Counted from the stretch's first letter, positions 15,496 to 26,061 are shown. The stretch is DNA of 64,000 nt from Chlorobiaceae bacterium (GCA_013334865.1 JAAXWS010000012.1:20689-84688), one strand, 5' to 3'. Notes: a model not told the origin generated them from the sequence alone. Program-made: numbers and translations.

Positions 15496-15963
15496 ATGCA
15501 GATACAGAACATCGAAGGCAACTTGTCCGCACAGGGCATCAGGTTCGGCCTGGTGGTCTCGCGATTCAACGATTTCATCGGCCAGAAACTCGTCGAGGGC
15601 GCGGTGGACTGCATCGTGCGCCACGGGGGTTCGGCCGACAACATCACGGTCGTCCGCTGCCCGGGCGCGTTCGAGCTGCCGTCGGTCTCCAGGAAGGCCG
15701 CCCTTTCCGGAAAGTTCGACGCCATCGTCACCCTCGGGGTCATCATCCGCGGTTCGACCCCCCATTTCGATGTGATCGCGGCCGAGGCGACCAAGGGCAT
15801 CGCCCAGGTCGGCATGGAGACCATGATCCCGGTGACCTTCGGGGTCCTGACCACGGAGAACCTTGAGCAGGCGATCGAACGGGCTGGCACCAAGGCCGGC
15901 AACAAGGGATTCGACGCAGCCATGGGCGCCATCGAGATGGTGAATCTTTACAAGAATCTCTGA
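15496..15963 (+). CDS. ribH: 6,7-dimethyl-8-ribityllumazine synthase
   Basis: A 155-residue lumazine synthase, the standard length. It condenses 3,4-dihydroxy-2-butanone 4-phosphate with the ribityl-pyrimidine in riboflavin synthesis. The conserved VVSRFND start loop is near residue 20, CPGAFELP near 54, and LGVIIRGSTPHFD near 80 with the active-site histidine. VTFGVLTTENLEQAIERAGTKAGNKG follows near 115. It stands alone: no other rib gene and no FMN riboswitch is visible upstream, where the sequence is tandem repeats. The ATG at 15496 is the only reasonable start. Confidence 0.95.
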   Translation: MQIQNIEGNLSAQGIRFGLVVSRFNDFIGQKLVEGAVDCIVRHGGSADNITVVRCPGAFELPSVSRKAALSGKFDAIVTLGVIIRGSTPHFDVIAAEATKGIAQVGMETMIPVTFGVLTTENLEQAIERAGTKAGNKGFDAAMGAIEMVNLYKNL

Positions 15964-15972
15964 GGAGAGTCA

Positions 15973-16155
15973 AACGTGACGCGTGACTATTTAGAGCGAG
16001 TCGTCTGAACGCTGTCCGTTTCTTGGTTGCAGCGAGAACAATGACTGTAGAGGCGGGCGTAAGTGCCCGCCCTTTTTATGCCATGCGGAATACTCGGCAG
16101 CTACAGTTTTCAGGTATTAAGGGAGTTGGCGGGTTCATTCCCGTCACGCGTCACG
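15973..16155. repeat. Inverted pair of CGCGTGA heptamers flanking the ribH-plsC gap
   Basis: AACGTGA CGCGTGA (15973-15986) lies just after the ribH stop; its complement, CGTCACG CGTCACG (16142-16155), lies at the other end and runs over the plsC stop codon. The 155 bases between hold a hairpin (16052-16077) but no gene. Confidence 0.65.
16052..16077 (+). terminator. Intergenic hairpin with T-run between ribH and plsC
   Basis: GGCGGGC (16052-16058) pairs with GCCCGCC (16065-16071) and is followed by CTTTTT. It sits between two convergent genes and can terminate ribH transcripts. Confidence 0.7.
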
Positions 16156-16864
16156 CCGCCTGCCCGTATTTCTCCAGATTCCCGCTGATGGCGTCGTGGA
16201 CGGCCTGCTGGAGCTCTTCGAGGTTCGGGTAGCGGGCGGGGTCGATCGGCTCCCCGATGACCATCTTGACGGCTCCTTTCCTGATCTTGAGGCTTTTCTT
16301 CGGGGTGATGAGGTGGCTGCCGATGATGCTCACCGGCAGCACGGGTACGCCGGCCTTGCTGGCGATGATGAACGCCCCCCGCTTGAACGGCAGCAGCCGT
16401 CCGTCCTCGGAGCGGGTCCCTTCCGGGAAGATGTGCATCGAACGCCCCTCCCTGAGCCGTTTCGCCGCCTCCAGCAGGCTCTGGAGCGCCTCCCGGCTCT
16501 GCCCGCGCTTGATGAGCACGTAACCGCTCCCCTTCATCACCCTGCCGAGCAGCGGAATGCGGCCGAGCTCCTCCTTGGCGACGAAACGGAGATTGAGGCG
16601 TATCGAGGCGAGGATGAGCGGGATGTCAGCCATGCCGGCATGGTTGCTGACGATGAGGTAGGTTTTGGCCGGGTCGTACCTTTCCTCGCCGATGACCTCC
16701 ACCTTTATCCCGACGACGCGGGCCGAAAAACGCCCCCACCACGAGGCCATCCGGTAGAAGCGGTCCCCGGTGGGGTCGATGAGGTTCAGGAACAGGGCGA
16801 TCGACAGGCCGACGGTCATCACCGGCAGGATCACCAGGAAAAAGAGCAGCGTCTGAAGGTTCAT
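16151..16864 (-). CDS. plsC: 1-acyl-sn-glycerol-3-phosphate acyltransferase
   Basis: A 237-residue membrane acyltransferase that makes phosphatidic acid from lysophosphatidic acid. One N-terminal transmembrane helix (LLFFLVILPVMTVGLSIALF) is followed by the catalytic NHxxxxD motif (SNHAGMADIPLI, near residue 75). The glycerophosphate-binding FPEGTRSEDG is near residue 147, and VPVLPVSIIGSH lies near 180. It follows thrC after 15 bases on the same strand and is probably co-transcribed, with no functional link apparent. Its stop codon lies in a heptamer repeat. Confidence 0.92.
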   Translation of the reverse strand: MNLQTLLFFLVILPVMTVGLSIALFLNLIDPTGDRFYRMASWWGRFSARVVGIKVEVIGEERYDPAKTYLIVSNHAGMADIPLILASIRLNLRFVAKEELGRIPLLGRVMKGSGYVLIKRGQSREALQSLLEAAKRLREGRSMHIFPEGTRSEDGRLLPFKRGAFIIASKAGVPVLPVSIIGSHLITPKKSLKIRKGAVKMVIGEPIDPARYPNLEELQQAVHDAISGNLEKYGQAA

Positions 16865-16879
16865 CGGCAGGTTTGGCGT

Positions 16880-18196
16880 TTAGCGGTCCAGGTTCCGGAG
16901 GAATTTGGAGAGTTCCGCGTACCCGTTGCCGACCAGGGTGGCCTTTTTCGGCCTGGCCATGATCTCCGTCATCTCTTCGGGAATGGGCACCTCGCGGTTG
17001 ATCGCCGTCAGGATGGCTTCGTCGAACTTGACCGGGTGTGCCGTGGAGAGCACCACGCCGGGATACCCTGCGCCTTCGTTCGCCTTCCGGTAGGCCTCGA
17101 GCGCATGGTAGCCAACCGCGGTGTGCGGGTCCATCACGTAGCCGCAGGCTTCGTAGACCGACCGGATGGTCGCGGCGGTCTCGTCGTCCGTGACCGAGAT
17201 GCCGGTGATCTCCGTGCCCATTTTCCGGAAGTCGTGGCCGTAGAAGTGCAGCAGTCTTGAGAAGTTGCTCGGGTTGCCCACGTCCATGGCCGTGGTCATG
17301 GTCTTGACGGTCGGTTTCGGCTCGAAGCGGCCGTTGTCGAGGTAGCGGGTGACGCTGTCGTTCGCGTTCGACGCCGCCACGAAATGGCCGATCGGGAATC
17401 CCATCATCCTGGCGAGCACGCCGGCGGTCAGGTTGCCGTAGTTGCCGCTCGGCACCGAGAAGGCCGGCAGGCTGCCGGGGAAGCGCCGCGCGAGCTGCAG
17501 CGAGGCCCAGGCGTAGTAGAAGGACTGCGGGATGAGCCTCGAGATGTTGATCGAGTTCGCCGAGGTCAGCGTGAGGCTTTTCTTCAGGTCCGGGTCCACG
17601 AAGGCCTGCTTGACAAGGCGCTGGCAGTCGTCGAAGTCTCCCTGCACCTCGAGGGCGAAGACGTTGCCGCCCGCCGTGGTGAGCTGCTGCTCCTGCAGGC
17701 GGCTGACCTTGCCCGAAGGGTAGAGCAGCACGACGCGGGTGTTCGGGATGCCGTCGAAGCCGTAGGCGACGGCGCTTCCGGTGTCGCCCGAGGTTGCCAC
17801 CAGCACGGTGATCATCCGGTTGTCCTCGGCGGCGAAGTACCCGGTCATGCGTCCGAGGAACCGGGCGCCGTAATCCTTGAAGGCCAGGGTCGGGCCGTGG
17901 AACAGCTCTTCGACGAATGTGCCGTCGCCGATCTCGACGAGGGGGGTGTCGAAGTCGTAGCACTCGTTGATGAGCTTCGAGAGCGTGTCGAGAGGCACCT
18001 CGGCGCCGGCGAACTTCTTGGCTATGGCGAAAGCAATGTTGTTGAACGTACCGTTCTGGAGCAGCGAAAGTTCTTCAGGCGAAAAGCGGGGAACTTCGGA
18101 TGGCACGTAGAGGCCTCCGTCGGGAGCCAGCCCTTCGAGGGTGGCCCTTTTCATGGATACCGGCGCGGAAGACTTGCTGGTGCTGAAGAAGATCAT
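16880..18196 (-). CDS. thrC: Threonine synthase
   Basis: A 438-residue PLP enzyme converting O-phosphohomoserine to threonine. The PLP lysine is Lys107 in GPTLAFKDYGARF, and VLVATSGDTGSAVAYGFDG forms the phosphate-binding loop near residue 150. It follows SVPSGNYGNLTAGVLARMMG near residue 265. The N-terminal KRATLEGLAPDGGLYVPSEVP is the typical fungal/E. coli-type opening. It lies 13 bases downstream of thrB on the minus strand, so the two threonine steps form an operon, with plsC as the third gene. Confidence 0.96.
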   Translation of the reverse strand: MIFFSTSKSSAPVSMKRATLEGLAPDGGLYVPSEVPRFSPEELSLLQNGTFNNIAFAIAKKFAGAEVPLDTLSKLINECYDFDTPLVEIGDGTFVEELFHGPTLAFKDYGARFLGRMTGYFAAEDNRMITVLVATSGDTGSAVAYGFDGIPNTRVVLLYPSGKVSRLQEQQLTTAGGNVFALEVQGDFDDCQRLVKQAFVDPDLKKSLTLTSANSINISRLIPQSFYYAWASLQLARRFPGSLPAFSVPSGNYGNLTAGVLARMMGFPIGHFVAASNANDSVTRYLDNGRFEPKPTVKTMTTAMDVGNPSNFSRLLHFYGHDFRKMGTEITGISVTDDETAATIRSVYEACGYVMDPHTAVGYHALEAYRKANEGAGYPGVVLSTAHPVKFDEAILTAINREVPIPEEMTEIMARPKKATLVGNGYAELSKFLRNLDR

Positions 18197-18209
18197 AACG
18201 TGAAGCTGG

Positions 18210-19184
18210 TCATGGAGTTGTGCTGAGTACCCTGGCGCCTTCGCTGCAGATCGGCGAGACCCACATGTCCGACGGCAGCGCGGCCTTGGAGTGCAGGAAG
18301 GCCTCCTGCATGGCCCTGCCGACGGCCAGCGCTTTTTCGCGGGACGCGGAGAATGCGAAGACGGACGGACCGGATCCTGCGATGCTGCAGCCGAGGGCTC
18401 CGGTGTCGAGCGCGGCCTGCTTGACCTCGGTGAATCCGGGGATGAGCGGAGCGCGCTTCGGCTCGGCGACCACGTCGACCAGAGCCCTGCCGATCAGGTC
18501 GTAGTCCTCCATCAGGAGTCCGGAGACGAGCGCCCCGACGTTGCCCCACTGCTGGATGGCGGTCGGGAGCGGGATGGACTTGGGGAGCACGGAACGGGCG
18601 AATGAGGTCTTGAGCTCCGTGTGCGGGTGCACCAGCGAGCAGAAGAGCTCCCTGGGCGGCCTGATCGTGATCAGGTCCAGCGGGCTGTAGCTCCGGATGA
18701 GGATGAAGTTTCCGAGCATCGCCGGCGCGGCGTTGTCGGCATGGGCCGATCCGCAGGCGACACGCTCGCCCTCGATGGCGAAGTGCACGAGCTCGTTCTT
18801 CGTGCAAGGTGATCCCATGAGCTCGTTGGCGGCCACCAGGGCCGCGGCGGCGCTGGCGGCGCTGCTGCCCATGCCGCTGGAGAGCGGCAGGTGCTTTTTC
18901 AGCGTGAGGCCGATGTGTCCGTTGAAGGGGATGCCCTTGGCGGTGCGGATGTATTCGAGGAACTTGAGGACGACGAAGCTCGACGTGTTCTTCCTCGGGT
19001 CGAGCGGCAGGGCGCCGCCGTCGCCGACGATCGCGTCTATGGTGACCGGGCAGTCGCCCCGGCTCTCCTCATGCAGCGTCAGAATGACCTCGTCTCCGGG
19101 CTCGGTAATGGCGAAGCCGAGGACGTCGAAACCGCAGGCGACGTTTCCGACTGTCGCCGACGCAAATCCGGTTACGGTTTTCAT
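18210..19184 (-). CDS. thrB: Homoserine kinase
   Basis: A 324-residue GHMP kinase phosphorylating homoserine. The ATP-binding motif PLSSGMGSSAASAAAALVAANEL is complete near residue 90. The N-terminus MKTVTGFASATVGNVACGFDVLGFA matches the family, and the C-terminal GCSIAGSGPSVFAFS motif is present. The ATG at 19184 is chosen because the 31 codons upstream (to 19277) fall in AT-rich intergenic DNA. It is the first gene of thrB-thrC-plsC and is divergent from atpA across an AT-rich gap of about 220 bases that must carry both promoters. Confidence 0.95.
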   Translation of the reverse strand: MKTVTGFASATVGNVACGFDVLGFAITEPGDEVILTLHEESRGDCPVTIDAIVGDGGALPLDPRKNTSSFVVLKFLEYIRTAKGIPFNGHIGLTLKKHLPLSSGMGSSAASAAAALVAANELMGSPCTKNELVHFAIEGERVACGSAHADNAAPAMLGNFILIRSYSPLDLITIRPPRELFCSLVHPHTELKTSFARSVLPKSIPLPTAIQQWGNVGALVSGLLMEDYDLIGRALVDVVAEPKRAPLIPGFTEVKQAALDTGALGCSIAGSGPSVFAFSASREKALAVGRAMQEAFLHSKAALPSDMWVSPICSEGARVLSTTP

Positions 19185-19402
19185 AATATAGTCCGGAACA
19201 AAATTCCCGGGTCGGTAAGGTGAAGGGATACGGATGAATCGCTCATTATCCAAATTGTGTTCGGCATTTGAATACATTTGAATAACTAAAAGCTTTTCAT
19301 TAAATTTGGCTTTTATTTTTGGAGGGTGAAGGCCGTAGCCGGTTCCACAAAAAGGTACGGAGAATCTTTCTCTTTTCTTAACAATAACCTATCGAATTCC
19401 AT

Positions 19403-20983
19403 ATGTCAACAACAGTCAGACCCGATGAGGTGTCGTCCATTCTCCGCAAGCAGCTCGCGGGTTTCGAGTCGGAAGCGGACGTTTATGATGTCGGAACCGT
19501 ACTGCAGGTCGGCGACGGTATCGCCCGTGTTTACGGCCTGTCGAACGTCGCTGCAGGTGAGCTCCTTGAATTCCCTCACAAGGTTGTGGGCATGGCGCTG
19601 AACCTCGAAGAGGACAACGTCGGTGCGGTGCTTTTCGGCGAATCCAACGCGGTCAAGGAAGGCGATACGGTTAAGAGGACCAACATTCTCGCATCGATCC
19701 CGGTCGGCGAGGCCATGCTCGGCAGGGTCATCAACCCGCTCGGCGAGCCGATCGACGGCAAGGGCCCGATCAACACCGACATCCGCCTGCCGCTCGAGCG
19801 CAGGGCTCCCGGCGTCATCTTCCGTAAGTCGGTGCACGAGCCGCTCCAGACCGGCCTCAAGGCTATCGACGCCATGATCCCGATCGGCCGCGGCCAGCGC
19901 GAGCTCATCATCGGCGACCGCCAGACCGGCAAGACCGCCGTCGCGCTCGACACCATCATCAACCAGAAAGGCAAGGGTGTGTACTGCATCTACGTCGCCG
20001 TCGGCCTGAAGGGCTCGACCGTCGCCCAGGTGGTCAGCACCCTCGAGAAGTACGGCGCCATGGAGTACACCACGGTCATCTCCGCTACCGCCTCCGACCC
20101 GGCTCCGCTGCAGTTCATCGCTCCGTTCGCCGGCGCGACCATCGGCGAGTTCTTCCGTGACACCGGCCGCCACGCGCTGGTCGTGTACGACGATCTCTCC
20201 AAGCAGGCCGTTGCCTACCGCCAGCTTTCCCTGCTCCTCCGCCGTCCCCCGGGACGCGAGGCCTACCCCGGCGACGTGTTCTACCTGCACTCCCGCCTCC
20301 TCGAAAGGGCTGCGAAGATCACCGACGACATCGAGGTGGCCAAGCAGATGAACGACCTTCCGGATGCCCTGAAGCCGATCGTCAAGGGCGGCGGCAGCCT
20401 CACCGCGCTTCCGGTCATCGAGACCCAGGCTGGTGACGTTTCCGCCTACATCCCGACCAACGTGATCTCGATCACCGACGGCCAGATCTTCCTCGAGTCG
20501 AACCTGTTCAACTCGGGCCAGAGGCCGGCCATCAACGTCGGCATCTCGGTTTCCCGCGTCGGCGGCGCCGCCCAGATCAAGGCCATGAAGAAGGTTGCCG
20601 GTACGCTCCGTCTCGACCTCGCCCAGTTCCGCGAGCTCGAAGCCTTCTCCAAGTTCGGTTCCGACCTCGACAAGGCCACCAAGGCCCAGCTCGACAGGGG
20701 CGCGCGCCTCGTCGAGATCCTGAAGCAGGGCCAGTACGTGCCGATGCAGGTCGAGAAGCAGGTCGCCATCATCTACGTCGGTACCCAGGGCCTTCTGGAC
20801 TCGGTCGACGCCAAGCAGGTGCGCCGCTTCGAGGAGGAGTTCCTCGCCATGCTCGAGCAGAAGCATCCCGAGATCCTCTCTTCGATCGCGACCACCGGTG
20901 CGCTGGCGGATGATACCGCCGCGAAGCTGAAAGAGGTTGCCGTGAAGTATGTCGCTTCCTTCAAGGAGAAGTACAAGGCATAA
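19403..20983 (+). CDS. atpA: ATP synthase F1 subunit alpha
   Basis: A 526-residue alpha subunit, slightly longer than the ~510 of most bacteria because of an extended C-terminus. The Walker A GDRQTGKT is at residues 171-178, and [36 protein letters not shown] holds the conserved Walker B/arginine region. It is followed by atpG only. The delta, beta, epsilon and F0 genes are absent, in keeping with the split ATP synthase operons of green sulfur bacteria. An AT-rich block at 19270-19330 is the likely promoter region, but no clear -35/-10 pair was picked. Confidence 0.98.
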   Translation: MSTTVRPDEVSSILRKQLAGFESEADVYDVGTVLQVGDGIARVYGLSNVAAGELLEFPHKVVGMALNLEEDNVGAVLFGESNAVKEGDTVKRTNILASIPVGEAMLGRVINPLGEPIDGKGPINTDIRLPLERRAPGVIFRKSVHEPLQTGLKAIDAMIPIGRGQRELIIGDRQTGKTAVALDTIINQKGKGVYCIYVAVGLKGSTVAQVVSTLEKYGAMEYTTVISATASDPAPLQFIAPFAGATIGEFFRDTGRHALVVYDDLSKQAVAYRQLSLLLRRPPGREAYPGDVFYLHSRLLERAAKITDDIEVAKQMNDLPDALKPIVKGGGSLTALPVIETQAGDVSAYIPTNVISITDGQIFLESNLFNSGQRPAINVGISVSRVGGAAQIKAMKKVAGTLRLDLAQFRELEAFSKFGSDLDKATKAQLDRGARLVEILKQGQYVPMQVEKQVAIIYVGTQGLLDSVDAKQVRRFEEEFLAMLEQKHPEILSSIATTGALADDTAAKLKEVAVKYVASFKEKYKA

Positions 20984-21076
20984 GCAGCCTGACGAATCCG
21001 GACCGGCCCAGCGGCCGGTCCGGGACGTCCGACAAGTGAAGGTTCTTTCAGCAATTCTAACATCGTACCGGAATAC

Positions 21077-21952
21077 ATGCCTACGTTAAAGGACATACGC
21101 ATACGTCTCAAGGGTATCAAATCCACGCAGCAGGTGACCAAGGCCATGAAGATGGTCGCCGCCGCGAAGCTGAGAAGGGCGCAGGACCGGGCCATCGCGG
21201 CACGTCCCTATGCCGGCAAGCTCAAGGAGATGCTTGCGTCGCTGTCGACCAAGGTCGATACGTCGCTCAACCCGCTGCTTTCACCCCGTGAAGAGGTGAA
21301 AAAAGTCCTCGTGATCCTGGTCACCTCCGACAGGGGACTCTGTGGCGGTTTCAATACCAACATCATCAAAGTCGCCCAGAAGGTCATCCACGAGGATTAT
21401 GCCGACCTGCACGCCAAAGGCAACGTGACCATGATCTGCGCCGGCACCAAGGGCAGCGACTTCTTCCGGAAGAGGAACTACAGCATCACGGCCGCCTACC
21501 CCGGCGTGTTCAACAACCTTGACTTCAGCAAGGCAAAGGAGATCGCCGAAACCGCCTCGAAGATGTACCTTTCGGGCGAAGTCGATCGTGTCGTGCTGGT
21601 GTACAACGAGTTCAAGTCGGTGCTTGCCCCGAACCTGAAGACCGAGCAGCTGCTTCCGATCGCTCCGGAGCAGGGCGCGGCCGACAGCGGCAGCGAGTAC
21701 ATCTACGAGCCCTCGCCTGCGGCCATCATCGACGTGCTTGTTCCGAAGCATCTCAACACGCAGGTGTGGAGGGTCATGCTCGAGTCGAACGCCGCCGAAC
21801 AGGCAGCCCGTATGGCAGCCATGGACTCCGCGACCGAGAACGCCAAGGAGCTCATCAGGGTGCTGAACATCAGCTACAACAGGGCCCGCCAGGCAGCCAT
21901 CACCAAGGAGCTGAGCGAAATCGTCGCCGGCGCCGATGCGCTCAAGCAGTAA
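21077..21952 (+). CDS. atpG: ATP synthase F1 subunit gamma
   Basis: A 291-residue central-stalk subunit. The N-terminal coiled coil ([33 protein letters not shown]) and C-terminal coiled coil ([35 protein letters not shown]) that form the rotating shaft are both intact, with the conserved [10 protein letters not shown] near residue 77. It is separated from atpA by 93 bases and followed by a strong terminator at 21975-22010, so this is a two-gene atpAG transcript. Confidence 0.97.
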   Translation: MPTLKDIRIRLKGIKSTQQVTKAMKMVAAAKLRRAQDRAIAARPYAGKLKEMLASLSTKVDTSLNPLLSPREEVKKVLVILVTSDRGLCGGFNTNIIKVAQKVIHEDYADLHAKGNVTMICAGTKGSDFFRKRNYSITAAYPGVFNNLDFSKAKEIAETASKMYLSGEVDRVVLVYNEFKSVLAPNLKTEQLLPIAPEQGAADSGSEYIYEPSPAAIIDVLVPKHLNTQVWRVMLESNAAEQAARMAAMDSATENAKELIRVLNISYNRARQAAITKELSEIVAGADALKQ

Positions 21953-21974
21953 CCCCTGCCTTGACACAGAAGAC

Positions 21975-22010
21975 AGGAAGCGCCCGCAGGTTCGGGCGCT
22001 TCCTTTTTTT
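21975..22010 (+). terminator. Rho-independent terminator of atpAG
   Basis: AGGAAGCGCCCG (21975-21986) and CGGGCGCTTCCT (21993-22004) form a perfect 12-bp stem with a 6-base loop and a T-run. It lies 22 bases after the atpG stop. Confidence 0.95.
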
Positions 22011-22032
22011 ATGGGGGTGGGATGGGGGAATA

Positions 22033-22077
22033 GGTCGGATGGGTCAAATGGGGTTTATAGGACTTATACGACCCTTC
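22033..22077. repeat. Nonamer array GGTCnnATG
   Basis: Five degenerate nonamers GGTCGGATG, GGTCAAATG, GGGTTTATA, GGACTTATA, CGACCCTTC run in register between the atpG terminator and thrA. Confidence 0.6.
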
Positions 22078-22203
22078 AAAAGAGCGTCACGGCAGTGAGG
22101 GCAATTCGGGATAGTCGAATAACGGCAAAAAGAGGGAATGCCGGCTTGTATAATTTCCTCCGCCGTGAGAAATTAGGGGGACCAGAATTATCGTAACGCA
22201 GCC

Positions 22204-24663
22204 ATGTCAAGCATGAGAGTATACAAGTTCGGGGGCTCCTCCATCGGCTCAGCCGCGAGGATCAGGCATGTCGCCGGCATCATCGGGCGCGGCCTGTCCG
22301 AAACCCGCATCGTGGTCGTTGTTTCGGCGATCCAGAAGGTCACCGACATGCTTGCCGATACCGCTGCGCTCGCCGCGAAGGGCGACGCCGCTTACCACGA
22401 CAGGATCTCGGAGATCTCGGCACTGCACGCGGCGATCTGCCGCGAGCTGTTCGGTGCCGGCGAGGCTGATTCCTGGCTCGAGGGCCTGATATCAGAACTG
22501 CGCGACGCGGCAAGCGGCATTTTCCTCCTGAGGGACCTGTCCGACAGGAGCCTGGCCCTCGTGCTCAGCTACGGCGAACGCCTTTCCGCATGGATCGTCG
22601 GCCGCTACCTGAAGCAGTCCGGCATTGCCGCGGAGACCGTCGATGCGAGGGAGCTGATCGTCACCGACACCAACTACTGCTACGCGAAGGTCGATGCCCA
22701 TGCAACCGACCGGCTGGTGCGGGAGAAGGTCAATTACAGTGACAGCGTGCCGGTGGTGACGGGTTTCATAGCAACGGCAACGGACGGATCGGTCTCCAAC
22801 CTCGGCAGGGGCGGCTCCGACTATACGGCCTCCATCCTCGGTGCAGCGCTGCATGCCGGCGAGGTCTGGATCTGGACCGACGTCGACGGCCTCTTCAGCG
22901 CGGACCCGAAGCGGGTGCCCGACGCGAGGGTGCTTCCCGACATCAGCTACGCCGAGGCGATGGAGCTGTCGCACGCCGGAGCCAAGGTGCTGCATCCGCT
23001 TGCCGTGCAGCCGGCCATGAAGGCGGGCATTCCCGTCCTGATCAGGAACTCCTTCAACCCGGACGCACCCGGCACGAGGATCGAGGAGGCACCTGCGCCC
23101 GAGTCCGCCCTGCCGCGCCCGGTCACCGGCCTCACCTCGATCAACCGCGTGGTGCTGCTCAACCTCTCCGGCAGCGGCATGGCCGGCGTGCCCGGAACGG
23201 CGTCGCGCCTTTTTACCTGCCTGGCCAGGCACAGCATCAACATCATCTTCATCTCGCAGGCCTCGTCGGAGCAGTCGATCAGCCTGGCTATCAGCCCCGG
23301 CCAGGCATCGATGGCCAGAAAGGTGCTCGAGGACGAGTTCTCGAGGGAGATCGAAGCCCGAAGGGTCGATCCGATCCACGTGCGCCGCAACCTCGCCATG
23401 GTCGCCGTCGTGGGCAACAAGATGTCGGGGCACCCCGGCGTGTCGGCTCAGCTCTTCGAGACGCTCGGCAAGAACGGCATCAACGTGATCGCCGTCGCCC
23501 AGGGCGCCAACGAGATGAACATCTCGCTGGTCGTCGACAGCGAAGACGAGGACAAGGCGCTCAACTGCATCCACGAGTCCTTCTTCCTGTCGCGGCGCAA
23601 GGTGCACGTCTTCATCGCGGGCACGGGCACTATCGCCAGGAGCCTGATCAGCCAGATCCGTGCGCACCGCACGACGCTCCAGGAGGAGATGGACCTCGAC
23701 GTGGTGGTATGCGGACTGGCCAACACCCGCTCCATGGCCCTCGACCGTCAGGGTATCGACCTCGGGCACTGGCACGACGCCATGAAACCCCGCGAAGACA
23801 GCGACGGCATCGCTGGCTACATCCGGCTCATCCGGGAGATGAACCTGCACAACACCATCGTGGTGGACTGCACGGCGAGCACCAGGGTTGCCGAAGCCTA
23901 TCCGGGCCTCCTGCAGGAGAACATCTCGGTGGCCACGGCCAACAAGCTCGGCATGGCCGGCCCATGGGAGCTTTACCGCCAGATCTCGGACGCCCGGCGC
24001 AAGAGCAACGCGAAATTCCTCTACGAGACCAACGTCGGCGCCGGCCTGCCGATCATCAATACGCTGAACGACCTGAAGAACAGCGGCGACAAGATCATCT
24101 GCATCGAAGGGGTCCTGTCGGGCACGCTGAGCTACATCTTCAACGAGCTGCGGAAAGGGGGGCGTTTCAGCGAGATCGTCAGGAAGGCGAAGGAGGCCGG
24201 CTACACCGAACCCGATCCGAGGGACGACCTCTCGGGAGCCGATTTCTCGAGGAAGCTGCTCATCCTGGGCCGGGAGCTCGGCTACCGGCTTGAGTACGCG
24301 GACGTCGAGTGCGAGAGCCTCGTGCCCGAGTCGTGCCGCGGCGAGATGACGCCGGATGAGTTCCTCGAACGGCTCGCCGCGATCGACGGCTGGTATGCCG
24401 ATGAGATCGAGAAGGCCGGAGCCGAGGGCATGACGATCGCCTTTACCGGCGAGCTCAAGGAGGGCAAGGCGAAGGTCGGCCTCAAGCGGGTCCCTCTCGA
24501 GAGCCCGGTCGCCGGACTGAACGGCACCGAGAACCTCGTGGTGTTCACCACGGACCGTTACCTGAAGACGCCGCTCGTGGTCAAGGGGCCCGGTGCGGGG
24601 GGAGAGGTCACGGCCGGCGGGGTGTTCGCCGACATCCTCAGGATCGCCGGATACCTGGTATGA
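22204..24663 (+). CDS. thrA: Bifunctional aspartate kinase / homoserine dehydrogenase
   Basis: An 819-residue fusion of E. coli ThrA/MetL type. The aspartokinase opens with YKFGGSSIG (usually KFGGTS) and has [15 protein letters not shown] near residue 200. Two ACT domains follow (around 310-460, including [22 protein letters not shown]), which would give allosteric feedback control. The homoserine dehydrogenase starts at [17 protein letters not shown] near residue 475, with [15 protein letters not shown] and [17 protein letters not shown]. It supplies homoserine for thrB/thrC, located just across atpAG on the opposite strand. The ATG at 22213 (MRVYKFGG) is an alternative start. A TATAAT is visible at 22149 without a convincing -35 box. 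Confidence 0.96.
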   Translation: MSSMRVYKFGGSSIGSAARIRHVAGIIGRGLSETRIVVVVSAIQKVTDMLADTAALAAKGDAAYHDRISEISALHAAICRELFGAGEADSWLEGLISELRDAASGIFLLRDLSDRSLALVLSYGERLSAWIVGRYLKQSGIAAETVDARELIVTDTNYCYAKVDAHATDRLVREKVNYSDSVPVVTGFIATATDGSVSNLGRGGSDYTASILGAALHAGEVWIWTDVDGLFSADPKRVPDARVLPDISYAEAMELSHAGAKVLHPLAVQPAMKAGIPVLIRNSFNPDAPGTRIEEAPAPESALPRPVTGLTSINRVVLLNLSGSGMAGVPGTASRLFTCLARHSINIIFISQASSEQSISLAISPGQASMARKVLEDEFSREIEARRVDPIHVRRNLAMVAVVGNKMSGHPGVSAQLFETLGKNGINVIAVAQGANEMNISLVVDSEDEDKALNCIHESFFLSRRKVHVFIAGTGTIARSLISQIRAHRTTLQEEMDLDVVVCGLANTRSMALDRQGIDLGHWHDAMKPREDSDGIAGYIRLIREMNLHNTIVVDCTASTRVAEAYPGLLQENISVATANKLGMAGPWELYRQISDARRKSNAKFLYETNVGAGLPIINTLNDLKNSGDKIICIEGVLSGTLSYIFNELRKGGRFSEIVRKAKEAGYTEPDPRDDLSGADFSRKLLILGRELGYRLEYADVECESLVPESCRGEMTPDEFLERLAAIDGWYADEIEKAGAEGMTIAFTGELKEGKAKVGLKRVPLESPVAGLNGTENLVVFTTDRYLKTPLVVKGPGAGGEVTAGGVFADILRIAGYLV

Positions 24664-24673
24664 GCGACGCCCC

Positions 24674-25963
24674 ATGAAAGCCGACATCATCTCCATAGGC
24701 GACGAACTGCTCAAGGGGCACAGGGTCAACACCAACGCCCCCTTCATCTCGAGGGCGCTCGGGACGATCGGGGTCCCGGTCGAACGTATCGTCACCTGCT
24801 CCGACGACACGGAGTCGATCTGGCATGCCCTGGTCTCCTCCCTCCAGGATGCCGATATCGTGCTGGTGACCGGCGGGCTCGGCCCGACACGTGACGACCG
24901 CACCCGTAAGGCGGTTCAGGATCTGCTCGGCCGGGGGCTCGTCTTCTGGCCCGAGGCCTACGGAAGGATCGAGGAGATCTTCAGGCGGCGCGGGCGCGAG
25001 GTCACCGAGCAGATGCGGGACCAGGCCATGGTGATCGAGGGTTCGGTGCCGGTGCCCAACACCAAAGGCACCGCTCCGGGCATGATCATCGACTGCGGCG
25101 AGCGGTTCGGGAACCACTACCTCGTGCTCATGCCGGGCGTGCCCGTCGAGATGGAGGCCATGATGACCCTGACGGTGGTTCCCTGGTTCGCACCGATGTC
25201 CGGCGCCAGCATCATCCATACCCCGGTCATGACGATGGGCATCGGCGAAAGCATGCTCGCCGGGATGATCAGGGAGGTCGAGGATTCGATGCCCGCCCAC
25301 ACGACGCTCTCCTATCTGCCGCATGCGGCCGGGGTGAGCCTCATGGTGAGCACCTCCGGAGCCGACCGCGGCGAGGTCGAAGCCGAGAACCGCAGGGTGG
25401 TCGACGCCATCGTCTCGAAGGCCGGAGATTATGTCTACGCCACCTCCGATGCCTCCCTCGAGGAGGTCGTCATCGGGCTCCTGCTTGAGCGCGGACTGAC
25501 GGTGGCCGTGGCAGAATCGTGCACCGGCGGCCTCGTCTCCAGCCGCCTCACCGACGTTCCCGGCTCCTCGGGATGCTTCCTGCAGGGGGAGGTCACCTAC
25601 AGCAACGCCGCCAAGGAGTCGCTGCTCGGCGTCGACCGCGCCACGCTCGACGCGCACGGGGCGGTCAGCGAACCGGTCGCCCTGGAAATGGCCCGCGGCT
25701 GCCTCATGAGGAGCGGAGCCGACTTCGCCGTCGCCACCACCGGCATCGCCGGCCCGTCCGGAGGGAGCGCCGACAAGCCGGTCGGCATGCTGTGCCTGGC
25801 CGTGGCATCGAGGCTCCCGGACGGTTCGCTCCGGGGCGAAGCGTCGACCCAGCAGCACTTCGGCGACCGCAGCCAGAACAAGGCGCGATTCAGCGAGGCG
25901 GCCCTCCGCGCGCTGCTCGAAAGGTTGCGGGAGAAGAACCCGATCGTGACGCCTGACACGTGA
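24674..25963 (+). CDS. cinA: CinA-like protein (nicotinamide-nucleotide amidase family)
   Basis: A 429-residue two-domain CinA. The N-terminal MoaB/Mog-like domain contains [17 protein letters not shown] (near 6-22) and [11 protein letters not shown] (near 64), associated with ADP-ribose pyrophosphatase activity. The C-terminal PncC domain contains [23 protein letters not shown], with the catalytic serine (ESCTGG), TYSNAAK, and [11 protein letters not shown]; it deamidates nicotinamide mononucleotide. The ATG at 24674 begins the conserved [11 protein letters not shown] ten bases after thrA stops. The stop codon sits in a TGAC-type heptamer array. Confidence 0.94.
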   Translation: MKADIISIGDELLKGHRVNTNAPFISRALGTIGVPVERIVTCSDDTESIWHALVSSLQDADIVLVTGGLGPTRDDRTRKAVQDLLGRGLVFWPEAYGRIEEIFRRRGREVTEQMRDQAMVIEGSVPVPNTKGTAPGMIIDCGERFGNHYLVLMPGVPVEMEAMMTLTVVPWFAPMSGASIIHTPVMTMGIGESMLAGMIREVEDSMPAHTTLSYLPHAAGVSLMVSTSGADRGEVEAENRRVVDAIVSKAGDYVYATSDASLEEVVIGLLLERGLTVAVAESCTGGLVSSRLTDVPGSSGCFLQGEVTYSNAAKESLLGVDRATLDAHGAVSEPVALEMARGCLMRSGADFAVATTGIAGPSGGSADKPVGMLCLAVASRLPDGSLRGEASTQQHFGDRSQNKARFSEAALRALLERLREKNPIVTPDT

Positions 25964-25973
25964 CGGCGTGACG
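25947..25973. repeat. TGACnnn heptamers over the cinA stop codon
   Basis: TGACGCC, TGACACG, TGACGGC(G), TGACG run through the last codons and stop (TGA 25961-25963) of cinA, so the 3' end of the reading frame is built from repeat DNA. Confidence 0.6.
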
Positions 25974-26001
25974 ATCCGCGAGGGCTCTGGGGGAGGGCTC
26001 T

Positions 26002-26061
26002 GGGGTCAGGTCTTGTATTTTGACATTTGCCTGCAAATGTCAAAATACAAGACCTGACCCC
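26002..26061. repeat. Perfect 29-bp palindrome, REP/RAYT-type element
   Basis: The arm starting GGGGTCAGGTCTTGTATTTT (26002-26030) is repeated exactly in reverse complement at 26033-26061 with a 2-base spacer. The GGGGTCAGGTCTTG end is one I recall near REP-associated tyrosine transposase (RAYT, IS200-like) genes in many bacteria. No transposase is adjacent. Just before it, GAGGGCTCTGGG occurs twice. The palindrome is followed by a T8 run (26075-26081), so it may also terminate cinA transcripts. Confidence 0.8.

Noticed and set aside
22011..22203. T-box or threonine leader before thrA
   Set aside because: No run of Thr/Ile codons, no T-box sequence and no terminator next to the start; the gap holds a nonamer array.
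26002..26061. Ordinary terminator as sole explanation of the palindrome
   Set aside because: Arms of 29 bases with a 2-base centre are atypical for terminators, and the T-run is 13 bases further on; a REP-type element explains it better.
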